Below, one piece after another: positions 1 to 7,670 of a stretch of DNA of 11,899 bases. The notes beneath the pieces are model-generated. The model had not been told where the DNA came from, did not search any database, and was given only the letters and a program-made list of their open reading frames with translations. Position 1 is the first letter of the stretch. The number at the start of each line of letters is the position of its first letter. This stretch comes from Spirochaetota bacterium (GTDB lineage Bacteria; Spirochaetota; B62-G9), in NCBI GenBank assembly GCA_026990615.1, contig JALXDB010000429.1, positions 1 through 11,899 of the forward strand, in the 5' to 3' direction. The translations under genes were made by a program, and so were the position numbers.

Positions 1-358
1 CTTCGAGGGTGGTGGTCATCGGCTTATCGCAAACAACATTTATTCCGGCTTCAATGAATGTTTTTGCGATTTCGAAATGCGTGTTGTTAGGGGTTGTGAT
101 GGAAACAAAATCAATTCTTTCTCCCTCGGGAAGTTTGGCCTCTTTCTCAGCCATTTCTTTATATGATCCGTAAACCCGGGATGGATCAAGCAGAAGCTCT
201 TTTCCCATCTGTTTTGATTTTTCAGGTGATGAAGAAAATGCACCGGCAACCAATTCTGTATAGCCGTCGAGTGCCGCTGCTTTCCTATGAACAGCACCTA
301 TAAATGATCCAGGTCCCCCGCCTACCATACCGTATTTTATCTTTCTTTCTAATCCCAT
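1..358 (-). CDS. Gfo/Idh/MocA-family NAD(P)-dependent oxidoreductase (N-terminal part, runs off window)
   Basis: Translating the minus strand from the ATG at 358-356 gives 119 residues before the window edge, so the C-terminal catalytic domain is missing. The visible part is a Rossmann fold. A glycine-rich nucleotide loop (GMVGGGPGSFIGAVHR, residues 10-25) lies near the N-terminus. The stretch around residues 82-94 (IDFVSITTPNNTH) is the usual second strand and loop. The segment 'VVCDKPMTTT' (108-117) carries the family lysine K112 of the [ED]KP motif. The start has a strong ribosome site (complement of 367-376, GAAGGAGGTG, 8 bases upstream) and a near-consensus promoter. Members oxidise or reduce sugars, inositols and related polyols in the cytoplasm. 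The substrate cannot be told from this fragment. The gene is divergent from the cysteate synthase gene, and nothing links them functionally. Confidence 0.88.
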   Translation of the reverse strand, partial: MGLERKIKYGMVGGGPGSFIGAVHRKAAALDGYTELVAGAFSSSPEKSKQMGKELLLDPSRVYGSYKEMAEKEAKLPEGERIDFVSITTPNNTHFEIAKTFIEAGINVVCDKPMTTTLE

Positions 359-390
359 CTTGACAGCACCTCCTTCATTATTTTGAGGAT

Positions 391-420
391 ATTCTATCCT
401 ATGTGTTTTCAGCTTGTCAA
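391..420 (-). promoter_or_regulatory. Sigma70-type promoter for the leftward oxidoreductase gene
   Basis: On the minus strand a perfect -35 hexamer TTGACA (complement of 415-420) is followed after 18 bases by TAGAAT (complement of 391-396), a 5/6 match to the -10 consensus. Transcription would start about 25 bases upstream of the ATG at 358, leaving room for the GGAGG ribosome site. This is the clearest promoter in the window. It is predicted from sequence only. Confidence 0.7.
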
Positions 421-461
421 GGTTTAATTAACCAAATGTCATATATTGTTATAATTAGAAA

Positions 462-471
462 TATTCGAATA
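462..471. promoter_or_regulatory. 10-base perfect palindrome, possible operator
   Basis: TATTCGAATA is perfectly self-complementary. It lies between the leftward promoter and the rightward gene, just downstream of a TATAAT at 450-455. A LysR-type or dimeric regulator could bind such a dyad. In this A+T-rich region a 10-base palindrome may also be chance. No second identical copy was noticed in the window. Confidence 0.25.
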
Positions 472-566
472 ATACAATATAAAGATGATATCTTGCAGTA
501 TATTTATTTTAACCCAAATAATATCAATATTCCCTTATACAGAAGAAAAAAAAAGAAGGACCATCA

Positions 567-662
567 ATGATGGAGATTAAATTCTTTGAGCATTTTTTTC
601 CTATCAAATTGCCCTTTGGATTGGCCTTCTATTTATATATAAAAATTAATAAATATTTATAA
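567..662 (+). CDS. Possible small ORF, 31 aa, hydrophobic and phenylalanine-rich
   Basis: A double ATG at 567-572 sits 6 bases after a good ribosome site (AGAAGGA, 554-560). It opens a 31-codon frame ending in TAA at 660-662. The peptide starts MMEIKFFEHFFPIK and has six Phe residues with a hydrophobic, aromatic middle (residues 15-25), then a basic end. It could be a small membrane peptide or a leader peptide for the cysteate synthase 114 bases downstream. I recognise no family. The ribosome site and spacing favour translation. The short length and the A+T-rich setting mean it could be chance. Confidence 0.3.
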   Translation: MMEIKFFEHFFPIKLPFGLAFYLYIKINKYL

Positions 663-689
663 ATCAGCGAGTTTTATAAGGCAATTTTA

Positions 690-718
690 TTGTTTTAATT
701 GATTTATAGGTTAATAAT
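690..718 (+). promoter_or_regulatory. Weak candidate promoter for cysteate synthase
   Basis: TTGTTT (690-695, 3/6 match) and AATAAT (713-718, 5/6 match) are 17 bases apart. This would give a leader of roughly 50 bases before the ATG at 776. Other A/T-rich hexamers nearby are about as good, so this is only a candidate. Confidence 0.25.
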
Positions 719-775
719 TATCAGATCATTTAATAATATTAAAAATGTGAATAAAATCTTATCAGGAGTAGAGAT

Positions 776-2065
776 ATGAGCAGATATATATTGAAGTGTC
801 TATATTGTGGACGTGAATATGATGATGACTATTACAGACTTGATTGTGATTCTGATCATAAACCTTCACTGCTCAGGACAATCTATAAAAGTAATAGTTT
901 TACAATTAAAGAAAATTCCCCAGGAATGTTTAAATATAAGGATTTTCTCCCTGTGAACAGAGAAATCAATGTAACAGGAGAGCCGATTGTCTATAAGAGC
1001 AAAAAGCTTGCCGAGTTTATAGGACTTAAAAATCTTTACATAATATTCAATGGATACTGGCCAGAAATGAATGCAAAGATGTATACAGCATCATTTAAAG
1101 AACTCGAAGCACCATCTGTACTTGGGCGTCTTCCTGAAAACTCCGATCAGACAATAGTTGTTGCTTCAGCCGGAAATACGGGCCGTGCTTTTGCCAATAT
1201 ATGTTCGGAGAACAGCATTCCTTTAATTCTGGTAGTACCGGAACACAGCGTTAAAGAGATCTGGGGGATTAAACCCTTTAGCAGTTCTGTTAAGTTGATT
1301 GTGGCTGGTGGTGACAGCGATTATACAGATGCTATAAACCTGTCGAATAGAATAGTCGAGCTTGACGGGTTCTTTCCCGAAGGTGGTGCAAAAAATGTTG
1401 CAAGAAGAGATGGAATGGCAACAACACTGTTAAGTGCTGCAGTTGCAATGAACAGGATACCGGATCATTACTTTCAGGCAATAGGATCGGGTACGGGAGC
1501 AGTAGCTGCATGGGAGGCATCCCTCAGGTTAATAGAAACCGGTGGATTCATACATGATGGGGTTATGAAGCTGCATCTTTCGCAGAATTACCCATTTACA
1601 CCAATGGTTGATGCATGGAACAGGGGGGAGCGTGACATTCCTCCGATGGATGAATCAGATGCAAAAGAAAAGATAGATATTATTAAAGCAAAGGTTCTTT
1701 CAAATAGGAAGCCACCCTATTCTATTGTTGGCGGCGTATATGATGTTTTGAAGGCTTCCGGTGGGTATACCTATTCCGTAACCAATGCTGAGGCAGAAGA
1801 AGCAATGAAAATTTTTGAAATTAAAGAAGGGATTGATATCTGCTATGCTGCCGGGGTTGCAACAGCCTCCCTCTTTAAAGCTGTGAAATCGGGTAAGGTG
1901 AAAAGGGATGATTATATAGCTCTGAATATTACGGGAGGCGGGGAGAACAGGATAAAATCGGAAAGGGAGGTGTATTACATGCAGCCTTACGCTACTTTCA
2001 ATTCAAAAGATATATACAGTGATAGAATCAATGATATGATTAAATCAATTCTTGCCTATGTTTAA
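776..2065 (+). CDS. Cysteate synthase (PLP-dependent, threonine-synthase paralogue)
   Basis: The enzyme is predicted to make L-cysteate from O-phospho-L-serine and sulfite, releasing phosphate, in the cytoplasm with PLP as cofactor. At 429 residues it has about the size of methanogen cysteate synthase. The N-terminus has CxxC (C8, C11) followed by C24 and H28, a partly kept zinc-ribbon-like motif. 'FNGYWPE' (91-97) and 'SFKELEA' (106-112) are typical of the family, and K108 is the likely PLP Schiff-base lysine. 'VVASAGNTGRAF' (128-139) contacts PLP, 'PEGGAKNVARRDGM' (201-214) is a family block, and 'GSGTG' (237-241) is the phosphate-binding loop. 'NITGGGENR' lies near 384-392. The start is fixed by AGGAG at 764-768, 7 bases upstream. 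The next gene, 63 bases on, is a LysR regulator on the same strand. An ordinary threonine synthase is the main alternative, but the FNGYWPE/SFKELEA region argues against it. Confidence 0.86.
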   Translation: MSRYILKCLYCGREYDDDYYRLDCDSDHKPSLLRTIYKSNSFTIKENSPGMFKYKDFLPVNREINVTGEPIVYKSKKLAEFIGLKNLYIIFNGYWPEMNAKMYTASFKELEAPSVLGRLPENSDQTIVVASAGNTGRAFANICSENSIPLILVVPEHSVKEIWGIKPFSSSVKLIVAGGDSDYTDAINLSNRIVELDGFFPEGGAKNVARRDGMATTLLSAAVAMNRIPDHYFQAIGSGTGAVAAWEASLRLIETGGFIHDGVMKLHLSQNYPFTPMVDAWNRGERDIPPMDESDAKEKIDIIKAKVLSNRKPPYSIVGGVYDVLKASGGYTYSVTNAEAEEAMKIFEIKEGIDICYAAGVATASLFKAVKSGKVKRDDYIALNITGGGENRIKSEREVYYMQPYATFNSKDIYSDRINDMIKSILAYV

Positions 2066-2097
2066 ACTATATAGTAATCTATTTAATTGAGTTTAAA
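2061..2097. promoter_or_regulatory. Dyad elements between cysteate synthase and the LysR gene
   Basis: A perfect 10-base palindrome ACTATATAGT (2066-2075) directly follows the stop codon. It lies inside a wider inverted repeat TTTAAAC (2061-2067) / GTTTAAA (2091-2097). It could be an operator used by the regulator for its own gene. It has no G+C-rich stem or U-tract like a rho-independent terminator, so read-through into the regulator gene is possible. The A/T-only composition keeps confidence low. Confidence 0.25.
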
Positions 2098-2128
2098 TTA
2101 ATCCGGTAGTTGAATAAATATAAATGAT

Positions 2129-3016
2129 ATGAATACAAAACAGTTGAAGCTCTTTCTTTTAATTGCTGATCTGAAAAGTTTTTCCAAGGCTGCCGAACTT
2201 GAGGCTTTAACACAACCCGCAGTAACCCAGCAGATATCCAGACTCGAAAGAGAGGTCGGATCAACTCTATTCAGACGCAGACATAAAAAAACCGAATTGA
2301 CAAAAAAGGGAAAGTTGTTTTACAGGTTTGCCAAAAATATGCTTTCAATGGTTGAGAATCTTCAGAGAGAGATGAGGATTCTTGATTTAAAAGATAGCGA
2401 TGTACTGAAGATCGGTTCAAGCCATATTCCCACCTCATCGATTCTCTACAGAGCAATTGTCGAATTCAAGAAGATGTACCCCAACGTTTACGTTATATAC
2501 GAAATAAATGATACCGGCACAATATCCTACATGGTGGAAAATGAGATAATAGATCTTGGCTTTGTGGGGGCAGTTGTAAATGGCGACCTTCAGTATAAGA
2601 GCTTTTCAGGGGACGAACTTGTTCTTGTATGTAGCAAAGACTTTCCTGTTCCCGATACTATCTCCCTCGGCGAATTAAAAAATATACCCCTTATTTTAAA
2701 TCAGAAAGAATCTGGTGTCAGGAAATTTCTGGAAGATCGTTTCAGGGAATATGGTCTACAGATTGATGACCTTAATGTAATATCTGAAATTGGACTACCT
2801 GAAGCCCTGATAAATGTGATAAAGCTTGGAATGGGATGCGCCTTTATACCATCTATTCTTCTGCAAAAAGAGTGCAGCGATGACGATGTAAAAAAGATTG
2901 AGATAAGAGATTTTTCCGCCCATAGAGAGTATTATCTCGTTACAAAGAAAGGCAAAACTCTTCCTAAAATCGCAAAAGAGTTTTTAGACTATTTCATTTC
3001 TTCATTATCCCGCTGA
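2129..3016 (+). CDS. LysR-type transcriptional regulator, CysL/YeiE-like
   Basis: At 295 residues this is a full-length LysR regulator. The N-terminal winged helix-turn-helix has its core at about residues 17-40 (SFSKAAELEALTQPAVTQQI). A linker helix to about 88 follows, then a two-lobed effector domain (about 91-290). The effector domain begins 'LKIGSSHIPTSSIL' and contains 'IDLGFVGAVV' (141-150) and 'DELVLVCS' (162-169). These features resemble the CysL/YeiE group, which is linked to sulfur or sulfite metabolism. It follows the cysteate synthase gene by 63 bases on the same strand, so control of that gene, or of its own transcription, is plausible but inferred. The ATG at 2129 has no clear Shine-Dalgarno sequence. 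No better start exists nearby, and the HTH requires a start close to here. Confidence 0.88.
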   Translation: MNTKQLKLFLLIADLKSFSKAAELEALTQPAVTQQISRLEREVGSTLFRRRHKKTELTKKGKLFYRFAKNMLSMVENLQREMRILDLKDSDVLKIGSSHIPTSSILYRAIVEFKKMYPNVYVIYEINDTGTISYMVENEIIDLGFVGAVVNGDLQYKSFSGDELVLVCSKDFPVPDTISLGELKNIPLILNQKESGVRKFLEDRFREYGLQIDDLNVISEIGLPEALINVIKLGMGCAFIPSILLQKECSDDDVKKIEIRDFSAHREYYLVTKKGKTLPKIAKEFLDYFISSLSR

Positions 3017-3081
3017 CAAATGTTATTTTTATTATTAAAAGATCCGGGATAACTATATTGCTGCTTTTTTGTGAAAGAAAA

Positions 3082-3109
3082 TTGTTAAATGTTCAAAAAG
3101 GTATATAAT
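3082..3109 (+). promoter_or_regulatory. Candidate promoter of the TPR-barrel-Ton operon; mRNA may be leaderless
   Basis: TTGTTA (3082-3087, 4/6 match) and a perfect TATAAT (3104-3109) are separated by 16 bases. The -10 box ends only 7 bases before the ATG at 3117, so the predicted start of transcription falls at or next to the initiation codon. No ribosome site is visible upstream of the double ATG (3117-3122). The two observations fit each other and suggest a leaderless transcript. Confidence 0.45.
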
Positions 3110-3116
3110 ATTTTAG

Positions 3117-6035
3117 ATGATGAAAATTAAATTAAAATTCAAATTATTTATTATAATATTTATAATAGTTGTTAATTCGCTGTTTGCAGTTAACAGGGAT
3201 GAGAATGACGTATTCAACCGCGCTGAATCCTATTTTTACAGCAAAAATTACAATCTGGCAAAAGATTGCTACAGCCGTTTTATCAAGCAGTTTCCTCTTT
3301 CTGATCTTGTACCGGACGCTTATTATAAAAAAGCTGTGTGCCTGTATCACCTTGGAAGGATAGAAGAATCCTTAAAAATATTTAACCTTGTCGAAAAGAA
3401 GTACAGGGTTACAAAGTACTACCGCTATATTCCTTTCTGGAAAGGCTTAATTTACTACCTGTTAAAAGATTATACCAGATCAGAAGAAAATCTGGATAAG
3501 TTTTTGATGGGTGAATATATCCCCGAGTTAAGCCCAAGGGCTCTTTTGTACAGTGCACTTGATAATCTTGCCCTTGGTGATGTTGAAACTGCCAGAAACC
3601 GGCTTGATGTTCTGGTCTCTAAAAAAGGTTATGCACATCTTGGTCCTTACGAAAATACCATATATTCATATGTGCTTCTCAAGAGCGGTTCTTATAAAAG
3701 GTTGTTGGAGTTTTTAAGAAATATTGATATGTCGGTTTTGCCGGACAAATACAGAAATTACATAGATTTTTATAAGGCGGAGGCACTGTGGAATCTGGGA
3801 AGAAAGCCCGATGCTGTAAAATTATATGAAAAACTGCTAAACTCTGAGGAGAAAATATCATCTGCTTCATTTGTAAGACTTTTTTCCTACTATCAGTCCA
3901 GGGGAGATTCTAATAGCATAGATGATTTATTAATAAAAACCGAGGATAGGTTTAAAGGATCAAAAGATCTGCTTGTTAAAATATGGTTAAAAGTGGGGGT
4001 TGAAAACTACAGGTCTGGAAATTATAAGTTTGCCGAGTATATGTTTTTAAAAGTTTTTAAATACGGAGAGCAATCGGATTTTTCCGGTATTTCCCTGATA
4101 TATCTATCCAGATTATTAATGGATAAAGGCGAAGTAAAAAAAGCTATTGAGCTGGTTAAACCTAATATATCGCGTTATAAATCAGAAAACATAAAAGAGT
4201 ATCTGACTTTATATCTTGGCAATCTTTATTTGAAGAGCATGGATTACAAGTCTGCTCTCTCTGTGTACAGAGATTTTTTAATAAACTATCCGAATAGCAG
4301 CTACAAGTTTAATGTTTATCTTGTTATGGCATTTCTCGAATATAAGCTGGGCAATTATGGTGAAGCTGTTAAATACTCGAGAGAGCTTATAAAAGGATTA
4401 AAAAACAGTTATAGTAAAGATTTGGCTGTCCAGGGATTGAGGATAGAGGCCTTTTCCTATAAGAAACTTGGAAGGTATGATGAGGCCCTTGATGCCATTG
4501 ATAGAATTCTCAATATAGAGGGAAATGAAGAAAATCTGGTTTTAGATAAAATCAAAATTTTATTTCAAAAAAGAGATTTTGATAGTGTTTTAAGAGTAGG
4601 GGACAAAATTTTTAATGAAGATATCGTAAAAGCACCAAAAAATTTGCAACTTCTCAAATATCTTTACGGCCTTTCGCTTGTGGTTACCGGGAACTACCAG
4701 AAAGCTGTATCCATTCTTGGAGACATTGATTATAACAGTCTGAAAAATGCTGGACTTGATGAGATATACCCTTATACCCTGTATTATCTTGGTTGGGCCT
4801 ACTATAAGCTTGGAAACTTTAATATGGCAATAAAGAGTTTTAAATCTGTAAATGATAGCAATAGGAGACTCTATGCAAGGTCAACGCTGATGAGTGGATG
4901 GTGTTATTACCAGATGAGCAGTTATTTGAAAGCTGCAGGTGAGTTTTTGTTGGCCTCTAAAATATCAGAAGGAGATGAAAAGGTAAAGGATATATACCTT
5001 GCAGCAAAGTCATATCAGAATGCAGGAGAGTATGAAAAGGCCGCCGGCATATACAGGGAAATCATCGAGCAATACGAGGGGGCTACTTACTGGGACGATG
5101 CTGTTTTTGAATATTCAAATATTCTTGTAGACCAGGGAAAGGTTAAAGATGCAGCATATAATCTTTTGTTGCTTTATGAAAAGGCTCCCGACAGCCCCCT
5201 TGTAGATGAAGCTCTTTACAGAAGGGGAGAAATACTCTATAACAGCGGTATGTACTCAATGGCTTCAGAGGCTTTCCGGCTCTATATTGAGAAGATTAAA
5301 AAAGGAAATATGGTTGATGCAGCACTGTTCTGGTATGGAATGAGCAGGTTAAAACTTGGAGACGGGAAAGGGGCTGTTATACTTTGGGAAAAAATTATAA
5401 AAAAATATCCCGGAAGCAGTTACAGACCTGACGCTCTGCTGAAGATTGCAGACTATTATGCAGAGAATGGGGAATATAATAAATCGCTGTTGTACTACGG
5501 CAAATTAATCGATGAATATCCGGATTTCGCTAAAAAAAGAGACGTGGCTATCAAAAGAGAAAAGGTTAGATATATACTGTTCGGGCTAACGAAAAAAGAA
5601 GCAGAGTTGACTGCTATAATTAGTATTGATGGAGAAAAATCGAATCGCGGTAGAATGGCAATGCTGGAGCTTTCGGAACACTACATCAATTCAAACAAAA
5701 AATTAGAACTCGCATACCAGTATTTGAACAGAGTGGCAGAATATGGAACTAAAAAACAGATAGCCGAAGCAATGTTTTTATTTGGAAAATACTACGAAAT
5801 GAGGGGAGATTACCTGTTAGCCGCTAAGAGTTTTTTTAAGGCGGCTGCCGGTTTCAAGAATGATAAAAATAAATTTGGAAAATCCCTTTACCTGTCGGCT
5901 CTTATGATGAAGAGGGCGAATAGAATTAAGGAAATGAAGGCAATTGTCAAAAAAATGGAGGAGAGCATTCCGGGATCAAAATGGACAAAAATGGCTAAGG
6001 ATCTACTAAAAAAAGAAAGACTTAAAAAGGAATAA
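3117..6035 (+). CDS. Large exported tetratricopeptide-repeat protein
   Basis: The 972-residue protein begins with a signal peptide: Lys-rich n-region (MMKIKLKFK), hydrophobic core 10-22, and probable cleavage after LFA at residue 24. The rest is almost entirely helical TPR units. Many have the form 'F...FP.SDLVPDAYYKKAVCLYHLGR' (near 56-81) or 'YPGSSYRPDALLKIADYYAENGEY', as in periplasmic BamD and CpoB/YbgF-like TPR proteins. Tyr, Lys and Leu are abundant, and the C-terminus is basic (LLKKERLKKE). There is no lipobox cysteine, so it is probably soluble in the periplasm or held by partners. It is the first gene of the operon, with its stop 3 bases before the barrel gene. By analogy with CpoB in the Tol system or TPR proteins in gliding machines, it may scaffold the barrel, TonB or peptidoglycan. 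The start could be the second ATG (3120). No named family is recognised. Confidence 0.85.
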   Translation: MMKIKLKFKLFIIIFIIVVNSLFAVNRDENDVFNRAESYFYSKNYNLAKDCYSRFIKQFPLSDLVPDAYYKKAVCLYHLGRIEESLKIFNLVEKKYRVTKYYRYIPFWKGLIYYLLKDYTRSEENLDKFLMGEYIPELSPRALLYSALDNLALGDVETARNRLDVLVSKKGYAHLGPYENTIYSYVLLKSGSYKRLLEFLRNIDMSVLPDKYRNYIDFYKAEALWNLGRKPDAVKLYEKLLNSEEKISSASFVRLFSYYQSRGDSNSIDDLLIKTEDRFKGSKDLLVKIWLKVGVENYRSGNYKFAEYMFLKVFKYGEQSDFSGISLIYLSRLLMDKGEVKKAIELVKPNISRYKSENIKEYLTLYLGNLYLKSMDYKSALSVYRDFLINYPNSSYKFNVYLVMAFLEYKLGNYGEAVKYSRELIKGLKNSYSKDLAVQGLRIEAFSYKKLGRYDEALDAIDRILNIEGNEENLVLDKIKILFQKRDFDSVLRVGDKIFNEDIVKAPKNLQLLKYLYGLSLVVTGNYQKAVSILGDIDYNSLKNAGLDEIYPYTLYYLGWAYYKLGNFNMAIKSFKSVNDSNRRLYARSTLMSGWCYYQMSSYLKAAGEFLLASKISEGDEKVKDIYLAAKSYQNAGEYEKAAGIYREIIEQYEGATYWDDAVFEYSNILVDQGKVKDAAYNLLLLYEKAPDSPLVDEALYRRGEILYNSGMYSMASEAFRLYIEKIKKGNMVDAALFWYGMSRLKLGDGKGAVILWEKIIKKYPGSSYRPDALLKIADYYAENGEYNKSLLYYGKLIDEYPDFAKKRDVAIKREKVRYILFGLTKKEAELTAIISIDGEKSNRGRMAMLELSEHYINSNKKLELAYQYLNRVAEYGTKKQIAEAMFLFGKYYEMRGDYLLAAKSFFKAAAGFKNDKNKFGKSLYLSALMMKRANRIKEMKAIVKKMEESIPGSKWTKMAKDLLKKERLKKE

Positions 6036-6038
6036 ACA

Positions 6039-7652
6039 ATGGGCAGGTTGATATCAGGAGCTATTATAGTATTTGTTGTTCTTCTTTTTGTCCCTCTATT
6101 TTTAGAGGGTGAGGATACTAATATAAAACCAACCGAACCGGAGATAACCCTTCCCCCTTTATTACTTGAAGTTGAAGATTTAAGTATCAAAAATATTACG
6201 GTGCCGCTACCCGAAGAAGAGATTACTCCTCCTGAAATTGAGTTGCCCATACCGGAAAATCTTGATCTCGATCTGAAAGAAAGCCTGGGTGATATTGAAC
6301 CTGTCCCTGGTGGTATTGAAGGACAGTCGGTGAGCCGGAATAAAATACAGACCGAGGTAACCCTTGGACTTGGTACTCTGAATAATTTTCTGAGCAATGT
6401 ATCGGTTTCATCTTTTGGTGGAAACCCCGAAGGGAAATTGAATTATAAACATGAAGCGGCTGATAAATTTTCAGGGAAACCCTCATCCATGGGTTACGGG
6501 AGCAGGTCAGACTCGATGTATGCATACCTCTCGTATAGATTAAACAACCTCAATTTTAATGTAGAATCGAGTTTTGATGAAACCGAATTTGGTCTGCAGG
6601 GGAATACCGATTACTATTCTAAGATAAACAGGTTTGTTAATTTAAATATGGAGGCAAAGTATAAAACTCCAAGGGATTTTTCCATATCGGGTGGATTAAA
6701 TACCAATGTAGCAAATCAAAATTTAACTGGAGGTAGTTCACCGTACGGTGGTGTGGTTGAGTATAGTGTAAAGCCGGAGGTCAGGGTAAAGTACAATTTT
6801 AATAGGGGAAGTGTAACGGCTTTTACATATTTGGAGTATTTCACCAGTCCCGATATAAGCAGTTACGAATCCGGATACTTTGGACTCGGGATAAATGTAG
6901 ATTACGAGATATTTAAGAACACAACCATACAGTTTAATACCCGGGGAGTCTGGAATAACGAGCATAATGCTTTTTTGCCATTCTATTTAAAGATAAACTC
7001 TGATATTACAGATTATTTTACACTGCATGTCATGGCAGGATATAACATCAAACAGAACGCCCTGTACAATACTTTTAAAGAGTACCCTTTTATCGATGTT
7101 CCGCAAAACGGTGTTGGGATAGAAAAGAACTGGTCTGTGAGTTTAGGAGGACAGTGGACATCAATTCCCAACTGGATTATAACTTCAGCGTTGGAATATA
7201 AAAATTTTAAGGACAGGGTAAATGGGTCAAAAGATGTTAATAGTGACGGGCTTTTCAATTACTATCTGTACAGCGGTAATACGCTGGCTGCAAATATTGG
7301 GGCAAGGTGGGTTATAAGTGATATTTATTCTGCAAGGTTTGGTATAAAGGCAAAGATGGGTGATCTGTCAAACAACGAGGCGAAGTTCTATGGTAATGCC
7401 TCTTTTGAAGGACTATCAACCGATGGGAAACTCGGTGGGAATGCTGAGCTTGTTTATTCTTTTTACAACATCGGTACAGCAGATATGCCTGAGTTAAATT
7501 TAAGTATATTCTACAGTCCGAAGGAGTACATGAAGTTTTCACTGGATGTTAATGATATAGCAATCTTATTGAAGGATAACAGGAGGTATTTTCTGTATCC
7601 ATACCTTGACAGGGGTTTTTATATAATGTTAAAAACAAGCATTCTATTTTAA
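6039..7652 (+). CDS. Outer-membrane beta-barrel protein with Pro/Glu-rich N-terminal segment
   Basis: This 537-residue protein has a hydrophobic signal sequence (residues 1-22, cleavage probably near LEG-ED). An extended segment (about 30-90) rich in Pro, Glu, Leu and Ile follows, with the imperfect repeats PEITLP (34-39) and PEIELP (65-70). From about 105 onward the sequence alternates polar and hydrophobic residues, with many Tyr, Asn, Gly and Phe, as in amphipathic strands. It ends in Phe ('IMLKTSILF'), the usual C-terminal outer-membrane assembly signal. The barrel part is about 430 residues, which by inference fits roughly 16-20 strands. I see no TonB-dependent-receptor plug. The ribosome site (AAGGA, about 6027-6031) lies in the end of the TPR gene, so translation is probably coupled. 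The gene sits before exbB, so the barrel is the likely target of the Ton motor. Its ligand or role is unknown. Confidence 0.78.
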   Translation: MGRLISGAIIVFVVLLFVPLFLEGEDTNIKPTEPEITLPPLLLEVEDLSIKNITVPLPEEEITPPEIELPIPENLDLDLKESLGDIEPVPGGIEGQSVSRNKIQTEVTLGLGTLNNFLSNVSVSSFGGNPEGKLNYKHEAADKFSGKPSSMGYGSRSDSMYAYLSYRLNNLNFNVESSFDETEFGLQGNTDYYSKINRFVNLNMEAKYKTPRDFSISGGLNTNVANQNLTGGSSPYGGVVEYSVKPEVRVKYNFNRGSVTAFTYLEYFTSPDISSYESGYFGLGINVDYEIFKNTTIQFNTRGVWNNEHNAFLPFYLKINSDITDYFTLHVMAGYNIKQNALYNTFKEYPFIDVPQNGVGIEKNWSVSLGGQWTSIPNWIITSALEYKNFKDRVNGSKDVNSDGLFNYYLYSGNTLAANIGARWVISDIYSARFGIKAKMGDLSNNEAKFYGNASFEGLSTDGKLGGNAELVYSFYNIGTADMPELNLSIFYSPKEYMKFSLDVNDIAILLKDNRRYFLYPYLDRGFYIMLKTSILF

Positions 7653-7670
7653 TAAACAAGGAGTGTAAAG

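Larger units (their letters stand above)
359..775. other. Divergent intergenic region, A+T-rich, 417 bases
   Basis: This region separates the leftward oxidoreductase from the rightward cysteate synthase. It holds the leftward promoter (391-420), a perfect 10-base palindrome TATTCGAATA (462-471), candidate rightward promoter elements, and a possible 31-codon ORF (567-662). Rightward candidates include TTAACC at 428-433 with TATAAT at 450-455 (16-base spacer), and TTGTTT at 690-695 with AATAAT at 713-718 (17-base spacer). The composition is so A/T-biased that weak promoter matches are expected by chance. I see no riboswitch fold or tRNA here. Confidence 0.6.

Noticed and set aside
40..297. 85-codon minus-strand open frame at the left edge
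   Set aside because: It is in a different frame from the clear oxidoreductase reading that starts at 358 with a strong ribosome site and promoter.
561..573. Short hairpin CCATC-AAT-GATGG as a terminator
   Set aside because: The stem has only 5 base pairs, no T-tract directly follows, and it overlaps the start of the possible small ORF.
776..2065. Annotation as threonine synthase
   Set aside because: The fold is shared, but the FNGYWPE block, the SFKELEA lysine segment and the overall block order match cysteate synthase better. No threonine pathway genes are nearby.
5888..6397. 169-codon minus-strand open frame across the TPR/barrel gene junction
   Set aside because: It lies wholly over two well-supported genes. 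Its Ser/Arg-rich product looks like an antisense reading and resembles no family I know.
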